A stretch of DNA of 5,152 nt from positions 1-5,152 of the forward strand of contig DAOKYY010000151.1 in assembly GCA_035325905.1 (NCBI GenBank), in the 5' to 3' direction. Source of the DNA: DYGX01 sp035325905. Lineage in GTDB: Bacteria > Chloroflexota > Anaerolineae > Aggregatilineales > Aggregatilineaceae. Position 1 is the stretch's first letter; each line of letters starts with the position of its first letter. Below are positions 1 to 4,912 of this stretch, piece after piece. The notes beneath the pieces are model-generated. The model ran no database searches. It had not been told where the DNA came from and saw only the letters and a list, made by a program, of their open reading frames with translations. The position numbers and the translations under genes were made by a program.

Positions 1-1394
1 ACTCACCGGAAACCGTCGAAAACCTGCGGCAATTCTTCGGCGCGCTTGGCTACCACGAGCGCGACTTGGCGATCGTGATCACGGCCAGCGGCACCGGGCG
101 CCACTTTTGGCTGCGCGCTGCGAACGTGCCACCAGGGACGCCAAGCTACTTTAGACTTGACCCGGCTATAGGGCCGGGCGAGCTGCGCGTCAACCGCGCG
201 CCCGTGACCGCGCCATGCAGCGCGATCGACGGCGCCCGCTACCGCTTCGAGCCGGGCACCGCACCAGAAGCCCTGCTCACACAGAAGCCGATCCCGTGGG
301 GCCGCCTCACTCCTCTACTTGGCAAGCGCCCGCTGCACCTCGCACGAGTCACCGAGCCGCCGATCCCGCTGCCCTATGTGCCGGGGCTTGACGACTGGGC
401 CGCGCACCTGCTCGCCCGGCTGTCTGCGCTACCGCCCAAAGCAGCCACGCGGCGGGTGATCGTGCCGGGTGAGCAGCCCGAATACGTGATCTACCCGTCG
501 CGCTCTGAGGCGGAAATGGCGATCATATGCCATGCCATTACGCGCGGTTGGACGTTTGCCCAAATTCGGGAACTATTCGAGGCGGCGCTACCCGGCCACT
601 ACGCCAGCATGAAACCGCGCGCCCGTGCAACCTACTTGCGCACCAGCTACGAAAACGCGCTAACCCTGGTGGCGTCTGCCGCGCCGCGCGTGCAGATCGC
701 GGCATGGTACCGCGCCGCCGAACAGGTGGCCGCAGCCGGGCGCGGCGGCTCAGTGGACTACCTGGTATACCGCGCGCTGCTACAACGCGGCTGGCGCGCA
801 GCCACGACCACGCCAAACATGAGCAATCGCGATCTGGCGCTGGCCGCCAGTGTGCGCCCCTCTACCGCCAACGCCAGCCTCAAGCGCCTCGAGGGTAAGG
901 GGTTGATCACCATCGCCCGGCGCGGCAACGCATGGCGCGCGACGGCCTACCGGCTGGCAGGCCTCGCCGCACCGCCCGCCCCGCCGCCCACCAGCGCGAT
1001 CGACAACCTGCCCGGCGGCGCCGAATTGTGGGCGCGTGACCGGCTCGGACAGACCGCGGGGCTGGTGTATGCACGTCTCACGATCACACCGCAGGGCGCC
1101 CCGGCGCTGGCAGAAGCCACGGGCAAGCACCGCACCACGGTTCGGCGCGCACTCAAGCGGCTGGCCGCGGAAGGGTTAGCGGAGCGGGCGCGCGGCGGCT
1201 GGATCATCGGCACAGCAAGCGCGGCCACGGTTGCGCGCGACTGGGACGCCCCAGCGCAGCGCACAGCGCGGGAACGGGTGATCGAAACCGAGCGCGAATT
1301 GCACCGGGAACGGCTCGCCCGGCGCCGTGCGCAGCAACCGCACGATGCGCGCAAAAATCGGCGGTCGCAGTTACTACCCGGTGGTGTTTCCTGA
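1..1394 (+). CDS. Bifunctional primase-polymerase (Prim-Pol)-like replication protein, 5' partial
   Basis: The reading frame is open from the window edge (first complete codon at 3) to the TGA at 1392-1394, giving 463 visible residues; the true start lies upstream. An internal TTG at 66 is not a credible start because conserved sequence precedes it. Numbering from the first visible codon, residues 22-38 (LAIVITASGTGRHFWLR) match the TxSGxGxH motif II of archaeo-eukaryotic primases, with H34 the likely nucleotide-binding His. Residues 57-82 (GPGELRVN...APCSAIDGARYRF) match the end of the Prim-Pol fold. The catalytic DxD motif would lie off the window. Residues ~166-222 (SRSEAEMAI...RELFEAAL...YLRTSYENA) resemble a primase C-terminal helical domain. 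Two winged-helix segments follow (~273-320 and ~342-406), then an Arg/Glu-rich helical tail (~412-456). Such proteins prime and copy DNA for plasmids, phages and integrative elements. Family is fairly secure; exact biochemical role is inferred. Confidence 0.82.
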   Translation, partial: SPETVENLRQFFGALGYHERDLAIVITASGTGRHFWLRAANVPPGTPSYFRLDPAIGPGELRVNRAPVTAPCSAIDGARYRFEPGTAPEALLTQKPIPWGRLTPLLGKRPLHLARVTEPPIPLPYVPGLDDWAAHLLARLSALPPKAATRRVIVPGEQPEYVIYPSRSEAEMAIICHAITRGWTFAQIRELFEAALPGHYASMKPRARATYLRTSYENALTLVASAAPRVQIAAWYRAAEQVAAAGRGGSVDYLVYRALLQRGWRAATTTPNMSNRDLALAASVRPSTANASLKRLEGKGLITIARRGNAWRATAYRLAGLAAPPAPPPTSAIDNLPGGAELWARDRLGQTAGLVYARLTITPQGAPALAEATGKHRTTVRRALKRLAAEGLAERARGGWIIGTASAATVARDWDAPAQRTARERVIETERELHRERLARRRAQQPHDARKNRRSQLLPGGVS

Positions 1395-1489
1395 CATGCG
1401 CACAATCCTAAGATCCCTAGCCACTTTTCCGCCTGGCACCGGTGTGCCGATCCGGTGGCGCACAATACCCGCCTTTTTTGTGACTATAT

Positions 1490-1551
1490 GTAACGGTTTT
1501 GCACCCTTTTTGCGCGCGTTCAGGCGTGCGTGGCGCGTGCAAAACCGTTAC
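1490..1551. repeat. 15-bp perfect inverted repeat (arms 1490-1504 and 1537-1551)
   Basis: The left arm GTAACGGTTTTGCAC is exactly repeated in reverse complement as GTGCAAAACCGTTAC, with a 32-bp spacer containing CCTTTTT and GCGCGC. The right arm also lies in a small local palindrome, ACCGTTACGGT at 1544-1554. The pair sits between the Prim-Pol stop codon and the 63-aa ORF, ending 20 bp before that ORF's start. A dimeric-repressor operator, a replication-protein binding site or a leader hairpin would all fit. No T-tract follows the right arm, so it is not a classical terminator on the + strand. Confidence 0.75.
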
Positions 1552-1571
1552 GGTAGGGCAAGGGGGGCGGC

Positions 1572-1763
1572 ATGAACGACCATCCTGACAAAAAAGGGTG
1601 CGCCTGGCACTGGCGCCCGCTGCGAGTCGCAGGCAGCAACCGGATCGCCGTCATGCGCGGCCGTCGCGTCGTGCTGCTGATGCACGCCCACGACCTCGAC
1701 GACGCGCACACCCTGTGCCAGCTCCGCAACCTGGCCGCGGGCGTGATCAAACGAGTGCAGTAG
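1572..1763 (+). CDS. Small hypothetical protein (63 aa)
   Basis: This ATG start is preceded by a strong Shine-Dalgarno stretch (AAGGGGGG at 1560-1567, 4 nt spacing), and the TAG stop is only 16 nt before the next gene, whose own ribosome binding site begins at the stop. The protein is MNDHPDKKGCAWHW... to ...NLAAGVIKRVQ: basic, with a short hydrophobic strand (RRVVLLMHA, residues 31-39) followed by a predicted helix (DDAHTLCQLRNLAAGVI, 43-59). There is no signal peptide and no transmembrane segment of convincing length. I do not recognise the family. Its place at the head of the gene string, just after the inverted repeat, would suit a small regulator or accessory factor, but that is only positional inference. 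Confidence 0.55.
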   Translation: MNDHPDKKGCAWHWRPLRVAGSNRIAVMRGRRVVLLMHAHDLDDAHTLCQLRNLAAGVIKRVQ

Positions 1764-1779
1764 GGAAGGGGGATCGCTG

Positions 1780-3060
1780 ATGACTGCCGCAAACTACCAT
1801 TTGAATAACGGAAACGGCGGAGAAATGCCCGTTGGATGCTGGGATTACACGCGAATTAAGGCGCTGGCCGCTGATACACCGGGCGTGCGCGTGACGGATC
1901 TGCTGGCGCTGGCGCCGCAGAACGATCCACTTTACGCCGGCACGCCCGCCGATCGCGAGCAGGCGGCATGGTTTGCGGCGCTGTGGCAGCGCGGCGGCTT
2001 CAGCCGCGCCCACCTGCGGCGCGTGCACTACTGGACGGTATCGCAAGACCCGCCGGCGATCATGCCGAATGGCAAGGCATACGTGAATACTGAGGCGTGT
2101 TGGAAGTATCTCACGCAAGCCTCGAAGATGGCCCGCTATCTGGGGCTGGTGCCCATTGAGGACGTAGTTGATCACAAGAACCCGCCGGCGAACGTGCAGG
2201 CGTTCTACAGCGGCGCCCTTGCCCTGGACTATGACCTGTTCCCGCCCGAACTGGACGAGCCGGCGATCAGCGTGTACGGCCCGCAGGCGGGCGATGTGCA
2301 GCCCTACCACCTTGAGGTGTGGTGCGAGAAGAGCACGATGAACGACGTGCTGCTGCCCGTTTGCCGCCGCTACGGGGCCAACCTGGTCACCTTCGAGGGG
2401 GAAGCAAGCGTCACGGCGTGCTACGACCTGGTGCGCCGGGTTCAGCAGGCGGACAGGCCCGCGCGCATCTTCTACATCAGCGACTTCGACCCAGCCGGAA
2501 ACAGTATGCCGGTTGCGACCGCGCGCAAGGTGGAATACATGCTTACCCGCTACGGCGCCGGCCAGGACGTGCGTCTGCGCGCGCTGGCGCTCACGCTCGA
2601 CCAGGTGCGCGCGTACCGCTTGCCGCGCACGCCCATCAAAGAGACCGAGCGCCGCGCCGGGCGGTTTGAGGAAGCGTTCGGGGAAGGCGCGACGGAATTA
2701 GACGCGCTGGAAGCTCTGCATCCCGGCGTGCTGGCGCGCCTGGTCGATGACGCGCTGCGCCCCTATTACAGCGACGCGGCACGGCGGGCTGCTGATGACG
2801 TGATCGAAGACCTACGGCAAGCCATACGTGACGAGGCGCAGGCCATCATGGACCGCTACCGCGCCGAATTGGACGCGCTTCAGGCCATGAATGACGAGCT
2901 GCGCGCGATCTACGTGGACGCGTCCGACTACGTGGTCGCGCCAGCCGAGCCTGATGTGTCCGAAGATGACGCGGCGTGGTTGTTTGCGAGCGGGCGCGAC
3001 TACATGACGCAGCTCGGCTACTACAAAGCGCACAAGGGGGCGACAAATGGCAAGGCGTAA
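1780..3060 (+). CDS. Topoisomerase VI A / Spo11-like Toprim-domain protein (426 aa)
   Basis: The ATG follows a strong SD (GGGAAGGGGG, 1763-1772) with 7 nt spacing. Residues ~74-131 (FSRAHLRRVHYWTV ... YLTQASKMARYLGLVPIEDVVD) resemble the winged-helix region that in TopoVI-A/Spo11 relatives carries an R-x-x-Y-Y segment; Y84 is the best candidate for the DNA-cleaving tyrosine. Residues ~176-260 match a Toprim fold: E183 (VWCEKST) is the motif-1 Glu and D235/D237 (ISDFDPAG) the DxD metal-binding pair. LTLDQVRAYRLP (271-282) and ELDALEA (306-312) match the conserved post-Toprim segment of the family. A long charged helix, probably coiled coil, spans ~333-378. TopoVI-A/Spo11 proteins make double-strand breaks through a tyrosyl-DNA link. 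No B-subunit ATPase is in the window, so the activity could be nuclease-like or depend on a partner. Family call is good; catalytic competence is inferred. Confidence 0.75.
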   Translation: MTAANYHLNNGNGGEMPVGCWDYTRIKALAADTPGVRVTDLLALAPQNDPLYAGTPADREQAAWFAALWQRGGFSRAHLRRVHYWTVSQDPPAIMPNGKAYVNTEACWKYLTQASKMARYLGLVPIEDVVDHKNPPANVQAFYSGALALDYDLFPPELDEPAISVYGPQAGDVQPYHLEVWCEKSTMNDVLLPVCRRYGANLVTFEGEASVTACYDLVRRVQQADRPARIFYISDFDPAGNSMPVATARKVEYMLTRYGAGQDVRLRALALTLDQVRAYRLPRTPIKETERRAGRFEEAFGEGATELDALEALHPGVLARLVDDALRPYYSDAARRAADDVIEDLRQAIRDEAQAIMDRYRAELDALQAMNDELRAIYVDASDYVVAPAEPDVSEDDAAWLFASGRDYMTQLGYYKAHKGATNGKA

Positions 3061-3322
3061 GCCCTACGAAGGCGGCGCCTGGTCGGTCGGCAGTTGCCAG
3101 CCCTACCGCGCGCCGGCCACGTTGACCGCGATCGAGGCGGCGCAGCGGGCGCGCGAGGTGCGCGATCACTGGTTGCCGATTGCGCAGGAGCGGGCGGCAG
3201 AGGGGCGGCGCTGGTACCCGGGCATTGTAGCGTTCTACGTTGCCGAGCTGGCGCAGCTGGACGCCGTGATCGCAGCGCAGACCGCGCCCGCCAAGCGCCA
3301 GCGCCGGAAGCGTGCAGCATGA
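3047..3322 (+). CDS. Small basic hypothetical protein (91 aa)
   Basis: The start overlaps the end of the Toprim gene by 14 nt and is preceded by a good SD (AAGGGGG at 3034-3040, 6 nt spacing), so the two are probably co-translated. The protein starts MARRKPYEGGAWSVG, has a mostly helical centre (~27-77, with AIEAAQRAREVRDHWLPIAQ and FYVAELAQLDAVIAAQ) and ends in a basic tail, KRQRRKRAA. That composition would suit nucleic-acid binding or a small partner of the upstream protein, but I do not recognise the family. No signal peptide or membrane segment is evident. The coupled start, SD and full use of the gap support a real gene; function is unknown. Confidence 0.6.
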   Translation: MARRKPYEGGAWSVGSCQPYRAPATLTAIEAAQRAREVRDHWLPIAQERAAEGRRWYPGIVAFYVAELAQLDAVIAAQTAPAKRQRRKRAA

Positions 3323-3483
3323 GCGCGCAACCGTGCAACCGGGCCGGGAGTTTTTCGAGTTTTTCGACACCCCTACGCGCGCGTAGAGGCTCCAGAAACT
3401 CTAGAAACGATTTTGACCCCTCTACACCTGCTGACCCCCCTGAGCAGACCGTTGACGTGGCACCCGTTTCTATGCTAAAATAG
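3319..3483 (+). CDS. Possible small ORF (54 aa), ATGA-coupled; may be a remnant or leader
   Basis: The ATG at 3319 overlaps the preceding stop as ATGA, a classic coupling arrangement, with a weak SD-like GGAAG at 3306-3310. The product, starting MSAQPCNRAGSFSSF, is low-complexity: Ser/Phe-, Arg/Ser/Asn- then Pro-rich. Much of that composition follows from the imperfect inverted repeat at 3348-3410 that the frame reads through. The 3' end is occupied by the recombinase promoter. The Pro-rich segment (DPSTPADPPEQT) is reminiscent of the disordered N-terminus of larger replication proteins, so this could be a truncated leftover of one; that is speculative. It may also not be translated at all. 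Confidence 0.3.
   Translation: MSAQPCNRAGSFSSFSTPLRARRGSRNSRNDFDPSTPADPPEQTVDVAPVSMLK
3348..3410. repeat. Imperfect long hairpin built from 9-bp tandem repeats around a 14-bp palindrome
   Basis: The left arm is a tandem of GAGTTTTTC (3348-3356, 3357-3365). The right arm is a near-tandem, TCCAGAAAC (3391-3399) and TCTAGAAAC (3400-3408). The arms are inverted relative to each other: over 3348-3367 against 3391-3410, 14 of 20 positions are complementary, and two more become G-U pairs in RNA. A perfect palindrome, CTACGCGCGCGTAG, sits at the apex (3373-3386). The structure lies between the 91-aa ORF and the recombinase promoter, inside the possible 54-aa ORF. It could be an RNA hairpin or a protein-binding DNA site; no T-run follows, so a simple intrinsic terminator is unlikely. 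Confidence 0.6.
3452..3481 (+). promoter_or_regulatory. Sigma70-type promoter for the tyrosine recombinase
   Basis: The -35 box TTGACG (3452-3457) and -10 box TAAAAT (3476-3481) are separated by 18 bp, with an extended -10 TGC at 3473-3475. It is one of the few AT-rich spots in this part of the window. It lies 47 bp upstream of the recombinase ATG, so transcription would start about 35-40 bp before it. The leader contains a 6-bp inverted repeat, TAGGTT (3481-3486) / AACCTA (3507-3512), that overlaps the -10 edge and could be an operator. The recombinase is therefore probably expressed separately from the upstream gene string. Confidence 0.6.
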
Positions 3484-3528
3484 GTTTACATAATAGCCAT
3501 TAGCGCAACCTAACAGCGAGGGCAAGCC

Positions 3529-4458
3529 ATGACAGACCACGCGCTCCAAACACAGACTGACACCAGCGCCGCCGCGTTGATCGCGCTGGCCGTCAACGGC
3601 GTGAACAGCGACAAGACGCGCCAGACCTACACACAAGCGCTTGGCGACTTCCTGGCATGGGTTGCTGACCGTGGGCGCCCGCCGCTGACGCGGGCGCTGG
3701 TGCAGGCCTACAAAACGCACCTGCTCGACCAGGGGCTAGCGCCAAGTTCGATCAACGTCAAGTTGTCTGCGATCCGTCGCCTGGTCACAGAAGCGGCTGA
3801 CAACGGCATTATTGACCAGACCGCCGCCGGTGCGATCACCCGAGTCAGCGGCGTGACCGTTGAAGGGCAGCGCTTGGGTAATTGGCTAAGCCTTGAGGCG
3901 GCGCAAGCGCTGGTGAACGCGCCCGACGTGACCACGCTTAAGGGCTTGCGCGATCGCGCGTTGATCGCCGTCATGATCGGCGCAGCGCTGCGCCGGGCAG
4001 AAGCGGCCAGCCTGACCGTAGAGCACATTCAGCAGCGTGACGCGCGTTGGGTAATTGTGGACCTCGCCGGCAAGCGCGGGAAGGTGCGCGCGGTACCGCT
4101 GCCCGCGTGGGTGAAGCTGGCGCTTGACGCCTGGTGTGAGGCGGCGCAGATCACCAGCGGGCCGATCTTCCTGGCGCTCCGCCGCGGCGGGCATATTTAC
4201 GGCAAGGGCAAGCCCATGAGCGCAACGGCGATCTGGAAAGTGATCACCCACTACGCCCGCGCGCTAGGCTACCCGTCGATCGCGCCGCACGACTTGCGCC
4301 GCACCGCTGCCAAGCTCATGCGCGCCGGTGAGGCGCCGATCGAACAAATCTCACTGGTGCTAGGCCATAGCAGCATTGACGTAACCAAGCGCTATTTGGG
4401 GACCGAACTGGACCTACAAGACGCCGCCACAGACCGCATAAAGCTAAAGCTTGGCTAA
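3529..4458 (+). CDS. Tyrosine recombinase / integrase (309 aa)
   Basis: This ATG has an SD (GAGGG, 3518-3522) at 6 nt spacing, and the frame ends in TAA. The N-terminal core-binding domain (~12-105: SDKTRQTYTQALGDFLAW ... SSINVKLSAIRRL) is the SAM-like fold of phage-integrase and XerC/D-type enzymes. The catalytic domain (~115-300) shows the expected residues: R155 (GAALRRAE), K185 in the beta-hairpin (GKRGKVRAVPL), H254 and R257 (HDLRRTAA), H280 (LVLGH) and the nucleophile Y289 (DVTKRYL). All catalytic positions are intact and the length is normal for a Xer-like enzyme. I see no arm-binding N-terminal domain as in lambda Int. These enzymes cut and rejoin DNA through a 3'-phosphotyrosine at short inverted-arm sites. 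Likely roles are integration and excision of the element or resolution of multimers. The palindrome-rich region directly downstream is a candidate substrate, which is inference. Confidence 0.93.
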   Translation: MTDHALQTQTDTSAAALIALAVNGVNSDKTRQTYTQALGDFLAWVADRGRPPLTRALVQAYKTHLLDQGLAPSSINVKLSAIRRLVTEAADNGIIDQTAAGAITRVSGVTVEGQRLGNWLSLEAAQALVNAPDVTTLKGLRDRALIAVMIGAALRRAEAASLTVEHIQQRDARWVIVDLAGKRGKVRAVPLPAWVKLALDAWCEAAQITSGPIFLALRRGGHIYGKGKPMSATAIWKVITHYARALGYPSIAPHDLRRTAAKLMRAGEAPIEQISLVLGHSSIDVTKRYLGTELDLQDAATDRIKLKLG

Positions 4459-4556
4459 CTAAGGGTTGGCTAGATTCTGGCAGACCATTAGTGCGCGTGT
4501 GACTAGGAGCCCCTTTCATGCGTTCCGCGCCGATGCGAGCAAGCGCCCCGACATTC

Positions 4557-4571
4557 TGACAATGTTGACAA
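4557..4571 (+). repeat. TGACAA direct pair, left copy
   Basis: TGACAA occurs at 4557-4562 and 4566-4571, starts 9 bp apart, and 11 bp precede the palindrome at 4583. An equal arrangement with the same 9-bp step occurs at 4731-4745, just before the related palindrome at 4750. The shared order (TGACAA-N3-TGACAA, then TACCCTG palindrome) suggests a duplicated recognition unit. The overlapping TTGACA strings resemble -35 boxes, but I find no convincing -10 at a suitable distance. Confidence 0.45.
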
Positions 4572-4578
4572 AAGGTTG

Positions 4579-4616
4579 CCGGTACCCTGGCGTAAATTTA
4601 CGCTAGGGTAAGGGTT
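4579..4616 (+). repeat. 38-bp inverted repeat, left copy (partner 4744-4781)
   Basis: This segment begins CCGGTACCCTG, has AAATTT in the middle and ends GGGTAAGGGTT. Its reverse complement recurs at 4744-4781 with 32 of 38 positions identical; the differences are confined to the internal palindrome arms. Together the copies enclose 127 bp (4617-4743), itself full of palindromes. No target-site duplication is visible outside the pair, so a transposon-like miniature element is not supported. Confidence 0.75.
4583..4610. repeat. 28-bp palindrome P1 (13 of 14 pairs)
   Basis: The sequence starts TACCCTGGCGTAAA and is mirrored by TTTACGCTAGGGTA. The single non-Watson-Crick pair is G-T, so an RNA copy would pair throughout except for a loop that must open at the centre. 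It has the same length, termini and AAATTT centre as the palindrome at 4750-4777. Confidence 0.8.
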
Positions 4617-4635
4617 CCGTAGAATCTACGAAACC
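4613..4635. repeat. 23-bp palindrome P2 (10 of 11 pairs, one central base)
   Basis: GGTTCCGTAGA and TCTACGAAACC pair around a central A at 4624, with one C-A mismatch. It begins 3 bp after the preceding 28-bp palindrome. It is followed by CTAAGGTCA (4635-4643), which recurs as a direct repeat at 4667-4675 on the far side of the next palindrome. Confidence 0.7.
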
Positions 4636-4653
4636 TAAGGTCACGGTACCCCC

Positions 4654-4667
4654 GTCCGATTTCGGAC
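4654..4667. repeat. 14-bp hairpin P3, flanked by CTAAGGTCA direct repeats
   Basis: GTCCGA and TCGGAC form 6-bp arms around TT. The 9-bp direct repeat CTAAGGTCA begins 19 bp upstream of the palindrome (4635-4643) and again at its last base (4667-4675). It is weaker than its neighbours but continues their tiling pattern. Confidence 0.5.
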
Positions 4668-4674
4668 TAAGGTC

Positions 4675-4700
4675 AGGGTTTGCAGAATTCTGCAAACCCT
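4675..4700. repeat. 26-bp perfect palindrome P4
   Basis: The half-site AGGGTTTGCAGAA is followed by its exact reverse complement with no spacer; the centre is GAATTC. It is the longest perfect palindrome in the window and lies near the middle of the 38-bp inverted repeat pair. A spacer-free perfect palindrome is typical of a dimeric-protein binding site or a cruciform-forming DNA site rather than of an RNA hairpin with a defined loop. Confidence 0.85.
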
Positions 4701-4714
4701 CAACCCGGGTTGAG
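4699..4714. repeat. 16-bp perfect palindrome P5
   Basis: CTCAACCCGGGTTGAG is its own reverse complement. It shares its first two bases with the end of the 26-bp palindrome, so the two cannot both extrude fully at once. Confidence 0.75.
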
Positions 4715-4715
4715 A

Positions 4716-4726
4716 TTCCGCCGGAA
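4716..4726. repeat. 11-bp palindrome P6
   Basis: TTCCG and CGGAA flank a single C. On its own this would be unremarkable; it is listed because it fills the gap between larger palindromes, sharing two bases with the next. Confidence 0.4.
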
Positions 4727-4750
4727 GGGTTGACAACTTTGACAACCCTT
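4725..4750. repeat. 26-bp palindrome P7 containing the right TGACAA pair
   Basis: AAGGGTTG and CAACCCTT form 8-bp arms, then one A-A mismatch, then CAA/TTG pairs around a central CT: 11 of 12 pairs in total. The interior contains TGACAA twice (4731-4736, 4740-4745), 9 bp apart, matching the left copy at 4557-4571. It shares one base with the next palindrome. Confidence 0.7.
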
Positions 4751-4781
4751 ACCCTGTGGCAAATTTACCACAGGGTACCGG
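4744..4781 (-). repeat. 38-bp inverted repeat, right copy (partner 4579-4616)
   Basis: This is the reverse-complement partner of 4579-4616, with 32 of 38 positions identical. Its inner end overlaps the 26-bp palindrome at 4725-4750, and its body is the 28-bp palindrome at 4750-4777. The outer end, CCGG, runs directly into the first GC-rich repeat of the 67-bp array. Confidence 0.75.
4750..4777. repeat. 28-bp palindrome P8 (13 of 14 pairs)
   Basis: TACCCTGTGGCAAA is mirrored by TTTACCACAGGGTA, with one C-A mismatch. Compared with the palindrome at 4583-4610 the termini and AAATTT centre are identical, while inner arm positions changed in pairs: G-C became T-A and C-G became G-C. Palindromicity rather than exact sequence therefore appears to be maintained. 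Confidence 0.8.
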
Positions 4782-4808
4782 AGCAGCGCGCCCGCGCGCG
4801 GGCGGGGA
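4780..4808 (+). repeat. GC-rich 67-bp-period repeat, copy 1 (degenerate)
   Basis: It has GGAGC, then the 14-bp core CGCGCCCGCGCGCG at 4787-4800, then GCGGGGA. It differs from copy 2 by one extra base before the core and by one substitution after it. It also includes the perfect 16-bp palindrome CGCCCGCGCGCGGGCG (4789-4804). The core is exactly 67 bp before the core of copy 2. Confidence 0.65.
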
Positions 4809-4815
4809 CGCTCAT

Positions 4816-4836
4816 GAAAACCTAAGAAAACCTAAG
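4816..4836 (+). repeat. Tandem 10-bp repeat GAAAACCTAA x2
   Basis: GAAAACCTAA occupies 4816-4825 and again 4826-4835, followed by G, so both copies read GAAAACCTAAG. A related GAAACCTAAGG occurs at 4630-4640. It occupies the slot between GC-rich repeat copies 1 and 2 where the next intervals carry palindromes. Short AT-richer tandem repeats like this can be initiator-binding or unwinding sites, but that is inference. Confidence 0.6.
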
Positions 4837-4845
4837 ATTCGCGCC

Positions 4846-4875
4846 GTGGAGCTCGCGCCCGCGCGCGTGCGGGGA
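4846..4875 (+). repeat. GC-rich 67-bp-period repeat, copy 2
   Basis: The first 25 bp (4846-4870, starting GTGGAGCTCGCGCCC) are identical to copy 3 at 4913-4937. The following GGGGA extends the match with copy 1. The core CGCGCCCGCGCGCG is at 4854-4867. Confidence 0.85.
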
Positions 4876-4886
4876 TTGCGCGAGAG

Positions 4887-4908
4887 TCACTGGGGAATTC
4901 CCCAGTGA
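4887..4908. repeat. 22-bp perfect palindrome between array copies 2 and 3
   Basis: TCACTGGGGAA is followed immediately by its reverse complement; the centre is GAATTC as in the 26-bp palindrome at 4675-4700. Its centre (4897.5) is 134 bp, twice 67, from the centre of the palindrome at 4750-4777 and 67 bp from the centre of the cruciform at 4946-4983. Confidence 0.85.
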
Positions 4909-4912
4909 GAAT

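Noticed and set aside
1436..1479. Intrinsic terminator after Prim-Pol (CACCGG/CCGGTG hairpin with later T6)
   Set aside because: The T-run at 1474-1479 is 10-15 nt beyond the possible stems, too far for a standard intrinsic terminator.
1327..1575. 82-aa plus-strand frame bridging the Prim-Pol end and the 63-aa ORF
   Set aside because: It overlaps the Prim-Pol gene in another frame, spans the inverted repeat and has no suitable SD. Prim-Pol is supported by conserved motifs.
1780..3060. JetD-type (Wadjet defence) nuclease
   Set aside because: The Toprim motifs would also fit JetD-like proteins, but no JetA/B/C condensin-like genes lie nearby and both flanking genes are small unrelated ORFs.
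4565..4767. Promoters from TTGACA strings at 4565, 4730 and 4739
   Set aside because: No acceptable -10 hexamer lies 16-18 bp downstream of any of them; better explained as part of the repeated TGACAA motif.
4579..4781. Miniature transposon (MITE) bounded by 38-bp terminal inverted repeats
   Set aside because: No target-site duplication flanks the repeats, and each end is itself a palindrome; similar palindromes continue inside and outside the pair.
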